Assembly: GCA_020061125.1 (NCBI GenBank)
Contig: JAGUYV010000096.1
Span: 1 to 9,886 of the forward strand
Source: a bacterium
GTDB taxonomy: Bacteria; UBP15; UBA6099; DSWB01
Reading direction: 5' to 3'
Length of the DNA: 9,886 bases
The number at the start of each line of letters is the position of its first letter. Position 1 is the first letter of the stretch. This document shows positions 6,036 to 9,886 of this stretch, piece by piece. The notes under the pieces were generated by a model. It was not told where the DNA came from. It was given only the letters and a program-made list of their open reading frames with translations, and searched no databases. A program made the translations under genes and the position numbers.

Positions 6036-8401
6036 CACACCAAACCATACAAGCGCCCGGTGCGCCGCGCCTTCCCCTGCACGCCAAAATCGCCGTGCTT
6101 CTGGCCGTGCTGCTTGCAGGCTGTATGGTTCTGTTTTCTTTCGTCACCTACACATCAAGCCGCGGCGCGCGCCAGCGCCTTGCCGATGCCGAAATGCGCC
6201 GCACCGCGTCCCACATCGCGTCCTTGAGCACCCAGGACCAATCCCCGGACTGGGCGCGCGTGCAGAATTTCGTGCGTGGCACCATGAGCCTTTACACCAG
6301 GGAGGGCGCATCGGAACTGCTCGAACTGGTTTACATCGTGATCGAGGATGATTCGGGGACGCCGCGCGCCTATGCGTTCAATCACGCGCTCATGGGCAGC
6401 AACGGCATCCGCATCACGAATTCCGCGGGCGAACCCGTGGACGAAAAGAATTTCGAGGCATCCGCCCGGGATGTGGATCTGGGCGCGGTCTCCGCAGCGG
6501 GGCTGACTCATCTTTCCATGGACATCGCGGTCAATGGCCGCGCGCGCGGCACCGTGAAAATGGGATATCTGGTCAAGAACCTCGCGCGCCAGGAACAGAC
6601 GATTTTCCTTCAGTCCCTGGCCGTACTGTGCGGGCTGCTGGCGTTTGGCGTGATCCTGGCGATTTTCCTGTCGCGCCACCTCACGCGTCCCATACTCGAA
6701 GTGGTGCAGGGCATGGACCTCGTGGCCCACGGCGATCTGTCGGCCCGCGCCCATTCCCAGAACAGGGACGAAACCGCTCTGCTGGTGCAGGGGTTCAACC
6801 ACATGGCCGCGCACCTCGAAGAATCCAGAACCGCCCTGCACGAAAAATCCCGCGAACTGGCCGAATCCGAACTCAAATACAGAAGCGTGGTGGACAACGC
6901 CAACGACGGCATCGGCATCCTGCAGGCCGGTTGTCTGCGTTTCGTAAACGCGCGGTTCGCGGAAATTGCGGATGAACCCGCGGACACGATCACCGGCACG
7001 CCGTTTATCCAGTTCGTGGCGCCGGACGAGCGCCCGCGCTTCACAAAAATCCTCGACCGGTTCATCAACGATTCCGCACGGCGGCAGCTCGTGGAAACGG
7101 TCCTTGTCAGGCCCGGCGGCGAAACCGTGAGCGTTGAGATCAACATCACCGCCATAACCTGGAACGGCGCGCCCGCGGGCCTGGTCTGCGTGCGCGACAT
7201 CACCGAAAGAAAGAACGCCGAGACCGAGCGCCAGGCCCTGCAGGAGCAGCTTCTTCAGTCCCAGAAAATGGAAGCCGTGGGAACCCTCGCGGGCGGCATG
7301 GCCCATGACTTCAACAATCTGCTCGCCGTGATCATGGGCATCGCAGACCTCGCCCTTGTGAACGGCGATCCCGAAAGCAAGGATTACGCAAATTATCAGA
7401 AAATCGTGGACATCGCCCGCAAGGCCAAAGACCTCACAACTCGTCTGCTCACCTTTGTGCGCAAGGACAAATTGAATATCGAAACCGTGGACATCAGCCT
7501 GGTCACCGGGGAGCTTGCGGATTTGCTGCGCCGCACCATGCCCCGCAAAATCACGGTCGTCAACCGCGCCGCGGGCTGCCCCCTGCCCGTGAAGATGGAC
7601 GCCAACCAGGTGCAGCAGGCGCTGCTCAACATCTGCATCAACGCGGGCGACGCCATGCCGGACGGCGGACAAATCGTCATTGAAACGCGCCAGGCCGCGC
7701 CCCATGACATCCCCGCCGCTCTGGGCGCTGTTCTGTCTCCGGACCGCACATGTCTTGTGGAAATCCGGGACTCTGGGCCGGGCGTGCCCGAGGAAATCCG
7801 CACAAAAATATTCGATCCGTTCTTCACCACCAAAGGCCGCGGCAAGGGCACGGGCCTGGGGCTGTTCACCTCCATGGGCATCATTCGCAATCACGGAGGC
7901 GCGCTGTATACGGACCAGGCCCCGGAAGGCGGATGCTCGTTCCGCGTTTTGCTGCCCCTTGCGCCGGATTCCGGCGAAATGCGGGTCGCGGAAACGGCGC
8001 GCGCCCGCTCGCTGGCCCCGGGCAAACAATCGGAAACCATTCTTGTGATTGACGACGAACCCGATGTCCTGACCATGGCCAGGGAGGCCCTGTCCCTTAT
8101 CGGCTATTCGGTTCTGGCCGCGGAATCGGGCGCACGGGGCATCGAGGTGTTCAGGGAGAACGCGCACCGCATCAATCTCGTGATCCTCGACATGATCATG
8201 CCCGACATGGACGGCGCGCAGGCGTTCCGCGCGCTGCGCGAGATCAGCCCCGAGGCGCCCGTGTCCCTGTGCTCGGGCTACAGCGACGACGGCGACGCCG
8301 CGGCCCTTATCGAACAGGGCGCGCTCGGTTTCCTGCAGAAGCCTTTCGACATCAGCGGCCTGTCCGCGTTCGTGCGCGCAAAGCTGGACGCCCAGGCGTA
8401 A
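6032..8401 (+). CDS. Membrane-bound hybrid sensor histidine kinase (sensor-HAMP-PAS-HisKA-HATPase-REC)
   Basis: The protein has 789 residues. TM1 is about 18-40, an extracytoplasmic sensor of about 145 residues (45-190) has a Cache/PAS-like look, and TM2 is about 191-213. HAMP follows (214-268, with R-P-I-L-E-V and [13 protein letters not shown]). A PAS domain spans about 278-397 and ends D-I-T-E-R-K. HisKA carries the H-box G-G-M-A-H-D-F-N-N (phospho-acceptor His425). HATPase_c has the N-box with Asn537, D-S-G-P-G (580-584), F-D-P-F-F-T-T-K and G-T-G-L-G-L (606-611). The C-terminal receiver has Asp674/Asp675, phospho-acceptor Asp720 in [10 protein letters not shown], Ser748 and Lys770. All key residues are intact. 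It should autophosphorylate on ATP and pass the phosphate to its own receiver. The start has no good Shine-Dalgarno but overlaps the upstream short ORF (ATGA). No separate DNA-binding response regulator lies beside it; the next gene is Crp-like, so the output is unknown. Confidence 0.93.
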   Translation: MTHQTIQAPGAPRLPLHAKIAVLLAVLLAGCMVLFSFVTYTSSRGARQRLADAEMRRTASHIASLSTQDQSPDWARVQNFVRGTMSLYTREGASELLELVYIVIEDDSGTPRAYAFNHALMGSNGIRITNSAGEPVDEKNFEASARDVDLGAVSAAGLTHLSMDIAVNGRARGTVKMGYLVKNLARQEQTIFLQSLAVLCGLLAFGVILAIFLSRHLTRPILEVVQGMDLVAHGDLSARAHSQNRDETALLVQGFNHMAAHLEESRTALHEKSRELAESELKYRSVVDNANDGIGILQAGCLRFVNARFAEIADEPADTITGTPFIQFVAPDERPRFTKILDRFINDSARRQLVETVLVRPGGETVSVEINITAITWNGAPAGLVCVRDITERKNAETERQALQEQLLQSQKMEAVGTLAGGMAHDFNNLLAVIMGIADLALVNGDPESKDYANYQKIVDIARKAKDLTTRLLTFVRKDKLNIETVDISLVTGELADLLRRTMPRKITVVNRAAGCPLPVKMDANQVQQALLNICINAGDAMPDGGQIVIETRQAAPHDIPAALGAVLSPDRTCLVEIRDSGPGVPEEIRTKIFDPFFTTKGRGKGTGLGLFTSMGIIRNHGGALYTDQAPEGGCSFRVLLPLAPDSGEMRVAETARARSLAPGKQSETILVIDDEPDVLTMAREALSLIGYSVLAAESGARGIEVFRENAHRINLVILDMIMPDMDGAQAFRALREISPEAPVSLCSGYSDDGDAAALIEQGALGFLQKPFDISGLSAFVRAKLDAQA

Positions 8402-8448
8402 CGCCAGCAGCGCCATCTCCCCTCCGCTCTTTTCTTTCCCGCCGGATG

Positions 8449-8457
8449 TGCTATGAT
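8449..8457 (+). promoter_or_regulatory. Extended -10 promoter of the Crp-family gene
   Basis: TGCTATGAT matches the extended -10 consensus (TGn-TATAAT, one mismatch), with no strong -35. Transcription would start near 8464, leaving a leader of about 37 nt. This rules against the longer in-frame ATG at 8453, which lies inside the -10. A weak Crp-like dyad, TGTGC-N6-ATACA (8447-8462, 7/10), is centred on the hexamer and could mediate autorepression. That part is speculative. Confidence 0.5.
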
Positions 8458-8500
8458 ATACAAGTCTATCATTACTTTTGCGGCAACGAGGCGGACCCCC

Positions 8501-9184
8501 ATGACCGTACCCAAACAGGCCCTGCAAAAAGTGCCCCTGTTCCAGAGTTTGAACGAACAGGAGCTTTCGCTGCTCGGAGATGTGAGCAGCGTGAAAACCT
8601 TTGACAAAAACCAGACCATCATCCACAAGTTGGACGAAGGCGATACCTTCTTTTCCATCGTGAGCGGAAAGGTCAAGGTCATCCTCACCGACGACGAGGG
8701 CAAGGAGTACATCGTCAGCATCCTCAAGCCCCTGGATTTTTTCGGAGAGCTTGCCTTGCTGGACGGTGAGCCGCGCTCCGCGTCCGTGGTCGCGCAGGAA
8801 AAAACCGAGGTGCTGCAAATCAAGCGTGAGGAGTTTCTCCGGCTGATCACGGCCAACCCCGAGCTGTGCATCAAGATCGTGGGCGTGCTGGGCCGCAGGC
8901 TGCGCAAGGCCAACGAGCATATCGAGAGCCTGGTGTTTCTAGATGTGTGCGGCCGCCTGGCGCGCCTCATGCTGGACATGGCCGAGCAGCAGGGCACGCG
9001 CGGCGCCGGCGGCACTCTGGTCGAGGTCGGCTACAGCCGCACCGAGCTGGCCAACCTCATCGGCACAACGCGCGAAACCCTCACCCGCGCGCTCAAAACT
9101 CTCGAAACCATGGGGTATCTGGCCATCCAGAAGAATAAAATCACCATCCGGGACGAAGCCGGGCTGCGCACCCGCATGTACTGA
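8501..9184 (+). CDS. Crp/Fnr-family transcriptional regulator, CRP-like subgroup
   Basis: The protein has 227 residues, the normal family length. An N-terminal cyclic-nucleotide-binding fold (about 10-125) carries the phosphate-binding cassette F-G-E-L-A-L (81-86) and P-R-S-A-S-V (91-96). The dimerisation helix and hinge follow (about 126-157, including F-L-D-V-C-G-R-L-A), then a winged helix-turn-helix. The recognition helix is T-T-R-E-T-L-T-R-A-L-K-T-L (189-201). Arg191, Glu192 and Arg196 align with E. coli CRP Arg180, Glu181 and Arg185, which read TGTGA. There is no N-terminal Cys cluster, so it is not an oxygen-sensing FNR. Ala137 and Asn138 replace CRP Thr127 and Ser128, which contact cAMP, so the ligand is uncertain. 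The ATG at 8501 is chosen over 8453 because GAGG precedes it by 9 nt and the promoter lies between the two. Perfect CRP-type sites follow just downstream. The gene may act with the kinase upstream or control the FecR gene downstream. Confidence 0.92.
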   Translation: MTVPKQALQKVPLFQSLNEQELSLLGDVSSVKTFDKNQTIIHKLDEGDTFFSIVSGKVKVILTDDEGKEYIVSILKPLDFFGELALLDGEPRSASVVAQEKTEVLQIKREEFLRLITANPELCIKIVGVLGRRLRKANEHIESLVFLDVCGRLARLMLDMAEQQGTRGAGGTLVEVGYSRTELANLIGTTRETLTRALKTLETMGYLAIQKNKITIRDEAGLRTRMY

Positions 9185-9194
9185 CCACATCCGG

Positions 9195-9210
9195 CGTGAC
9201 GCCAATCACG
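9195..9210 (+). promoter_or_regulatory. Candidate Crp-type operator A (8/10)
   Basis: CGTGA-N6-TCACG is a perfect 5-6-5 inverted repeat differing from TGTGA-N6-TCACA only at the outermost base of each arm. It starts 10 nt after the Crp gene stop, and its centre is 24 bp from that of the perfect site B. It also overlaps the palindrome GGCGTGACGCC, so it could be read differently. Confidence 0.4.
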
Positions 9211-9218
9211 GCCCGGAA

Positions 9219-9234
9219 TGTGACTTTAATCACA
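9219..9234 (+). promoter_or_regulatory. Perfect Crp-type operator B, TGTGA-N6-TCACA
   Basis: TGTGACTTTAATCACA matches the E. coli CRP core at all 10 defined positions, and the dyad extends one more base pair (A...T). It lies 34 bp after the stop of a regulator that keeps the CRP base-reading residues. Its centre (9226.5) is about 117 bp upstream of the predicted FecR transcription start, far for a lone activator site but workable with the neighbouring dyads. Confidence 0.65.
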
Positions 9235-9267
9235 TACTTTATTTATTTATGAGCCTAAAATGTTGTG

Positions 9268-9283
9268 TGTGAGCGGAAACACG
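9268..9283 (+). promoter_or_regulatory. Candidate Crp-type operator C (8/10)
   Basis: TGTGA-N6-ACACG has a perfect left arm and a 3/5 right arm. It also contains the dyad GTGT-N8-ACAC. Its centre is about 68 bp upstream of the predicted FecR transcription start, close to the -61.5/-71.5 positions of class I CRP promoters. It is weaker than site B and may be chance. Confidence 0.3.
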
Positions 9284-9310
9284 CCTGTCCATTATCTTGA
9301 TATGAAGCTA

Positions 9311-9337
9311 TTGAAATATGGGTTTGCGTGTTATAAT
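9311..9337 (+). promoter_or_regulatory. Promoter of the FecR-domain gene (extended -10)
   Basis: TGTTATAAT (9329-9337) is a perfect extended -10 element. TTGAAA (9311-9316) could be a -35 with a short 15-bp spacer. Transcription should start near 9344, leaving a long leader of about 148 nt. This is the strongest promoter-like sequence in the window. Confidence 0.65.
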
Positions 9338-9343
9338 GAATCC

Positions 9344-9491
9344 GCTTTAATCAAGTAGGTTTACAAGGTCCGCGCATGACCGGAACAGTTCCAGACTCAA
9401 CTGACACCATGCCGTGTGATACGGTTAATTTTTCATATTCAATAAAGAAGTGCGCAATATGCGGATTCAAGATAATCCGGGGAGGACACGA
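9344..9491 (+). other. Predicted structured 5' leader of the FecR-domain gene
   Basis: The leader holds several short inverted repeats: GGTC-7-GACC (9367-9381), GGAAC-A-GTTCC (9382-9392), CCGT-5-ACGG (9412-9424) and CGGATT-6-AATCCG (9462-9479). The last ends directly against the GGGGAGG ribosome-binding site. I could not match it to a known riboswitch; the c-di-GMP GEMM core is not present. It also carries a possible 39-codon upstream ORF. Together with the Crp-type dyads and promoter, this accounts for the whole gap between the Crp and FecR genes. Confidence 0.35.
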
Positions 9492-9495
9492 ATGA
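9376..9495 (+). CDS. Candidate 39-aa upstream ORF with CxxC knuckle
   Basis: A 39-codon open frame begins at the ATG at 9376, with AAGG 7 nt upstream, and ends in a TGA overlapping the FecR start (ATGA, 9492-9495). The peptide contains K-K-C-A-I-C-G-F-K (24-32), like one half of a zinc ribbon, plus a further Cys at 14 and a His near the C-terminus. It could be a leader peptide coupling translation to the FecR gene or a tiny metal- or redox-sensing protein. Against it, codon third positions are not GC-biased as in the neighbours, and an open stretch of this length is not rare by chance. Confidence 0.25.
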   Translation: MTGTVPDSTDTMPCDTVNFSYSIKKCAICGFKIIRGGHE

Positions 9496-9886
9496 GAAAA
9501 CAAATGATCGGCACGGGCTTGATGCTGGCGCTGGCTCTGGGGCTTGCGCTCCTGGCCGCGGCGCCCGCATCGGCGGTTCCCGTCAGCGCCACGCTCACCT
9601 CCATTGTGGGCGATGTGCAGGTGCACGCACCGGGCGGGACATGGACCAAAGCCACTGAAGGCATGACCGTGAAAACCGGCGCCGAGATTAAAACCGGCGC
9701 CAAGTCCACGGTCGTAATCAAGTGGAGCACAAAGAATGTCATCAAGCTGACACCCTACACCAATTTCACAATCAAAGACATGGATGTGGACCCCCGCTCC
9801 AAGACCGTCAACACCAAGGCGGAACTCATGACGGGCAAGGTCAAGGGACGCGCGGAAAAACTCCGCAACCCCAATTCCAGCTACAC
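9492..9886 (+). CDS. Secreted FecR-domain protein (partial, 3' end outside the window)
   Basis: The visible 131 residues begin with a Sec signal peptide: M-R-K-Q, a hydrophobic core (6-24) and A-P-A-S-A, with cleavage likely after Ala28. A FecR-type domain follows: I-V-G-D-V-Q-V (38-44), G-x-W-x-x-A-x-E-G-M-x-V-K-T-G-A-E-I-K-T-G (49-69), then a strand S-T-V-V-I-K-W (72-78), I-K-L-T-P-Y-T-N-F-T-I (84-94) and G-K-V-K-G (115-119). Free-standing secreted FecR domains are common in Gram-negative bacteria and are not the classical anti-sigma regulator, since no cytoplasmic segment precedes the domain; their role is mostly structural or unknown. GGGGAGG lies about 6 nt before the ATG. The gene has its own strong extended -10 promoter and upstream Crp-type sites, so the Crp-like protein is its likely regulator. 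No stop is reached before the window ends. Confidence 0.85.
   Translation, partial: MRKQMIGTGLMLALALGLALLAAAPASAVPVSATLTSIVGDVQVHAPGGTWTKATEGMTVKTGAEIKTGAKSTVVIKWSTKNVIKLTPYTNFTIKDMDVDPRSKTVNTKAELMTGKVKGRAEKLRNPNSSY

Noticed and set aside
8453-8500. Longer ATG start of the Crp-like gene
   Set aside because: The ATG lies within the TATGAT promoter hexamer, and the shorter product has normal family length.
6155-8920. A 921-codon open frame on the minus strand across the kinase and Crp-like genes
   Set aside because: It is the shadow of GC3-rich coding on the other strand. The plus-strand frames show clear domains with all catalytic residues, while the minus product has no recognisable domain and spans two unrelated genes.
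9218-9245. Dyad followed by T-rich sequence as an intrinsic terminator of the Crp-like gene
   Set aside because: The stem is only 6 bp and AT-rich, and no continuous U-tract follows. The fit to a CRP operator is far better.
9268-9283. Similarity to the E. coli lac operator (TGTGAGCGGA)
   Set aside because: Only the left half matches, symmetry differs from lacO, and no LacI-family gene is in the window.
9382-9392. GGAACAGTTCC as a LexA box
   Set aside because: Known LexA sites of this type need GAAC-N4-GTTC; here the spacer is 1 bp. A small RNA hairpin or chance is more likely.

Overview
The window comes from a GC-rich Gram-negative bacterium. The evidence is a lipoprotein-type signal, a Sec signal peptide, a membrane-bound hybrid histidine kinase and Crp/cAMP-type regulation. 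GC is high outside the AT-rich intergenic regions. No gene is close enough to a familiar genome for me to name a genus; an uncultured or environmental lineage is only a guess. I see no tRNA, rRNA, insertion sequence, CRISPR array or phage gene.

Left third, minus strand (1-3149). Reading 3' to 5' along the plus strand, this holds the N-terminus of an RsuA/RluB-type rRNA pseudouridine synthase, a class I SAM methyltransferase with a helical N-terminal extension, and a membrane-anchored sulfatase/alkaline-phosphatase-superfamily protein whose catalytic residue appears to be Thr rather than Cys/formylglycine. Each has a plausible promoter of its own. The pseudouridine synthase looks leaderless, with TATAAT ending 8 nt before its ATG.

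Centre, plus strand (3331-8401). A divergent intergenic region separates the sulfatase from a large secreted beta-propeller protein with a lipoprotein-like signal and a helical C-terminal tail. This is followed by a membrane-bound hybrid histidine kinase (sensor, HAMP, PAS, HisKA, HATPase, REC). Between them lies a 49-codon open frame that overlaps both neighbours by ATGA. I list it as a candidate small gene and as possible evidence of translational coupling. The propeller protein could be a separate periplasmic sensory partner of the kinase; this is inference.

Right part, plus strand (8447-9886). A Crp-family regulator has an extended -10 promoter. It is followed by about 300 bp containing three TGTGA-N6-TCACA-type dyads, one a perfect 10/10 match. 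Next come an excellent TGnTATAAT promoter, a leader of about 150 nt with several small hairpins and a possible 39-codon upstream ORF with a CxxC knuckle, and then the start of a secreted FecR-domain protein cut by the window edge. The Crp-like protein keeps the Arg-Glu-Thr-x-x-Arg recognition helix of E. coli CRP, which fits the adjacent dyads. It lacks the equivalents of CRP Thr127/Ser128, so its ligand is open.

The most interesting parts are the Crp-like/FecR regulatory region, the short ATGA-overlapping ORFs, and the possible split sensor made of a propeller lipoprotein and a hybrid kinase.
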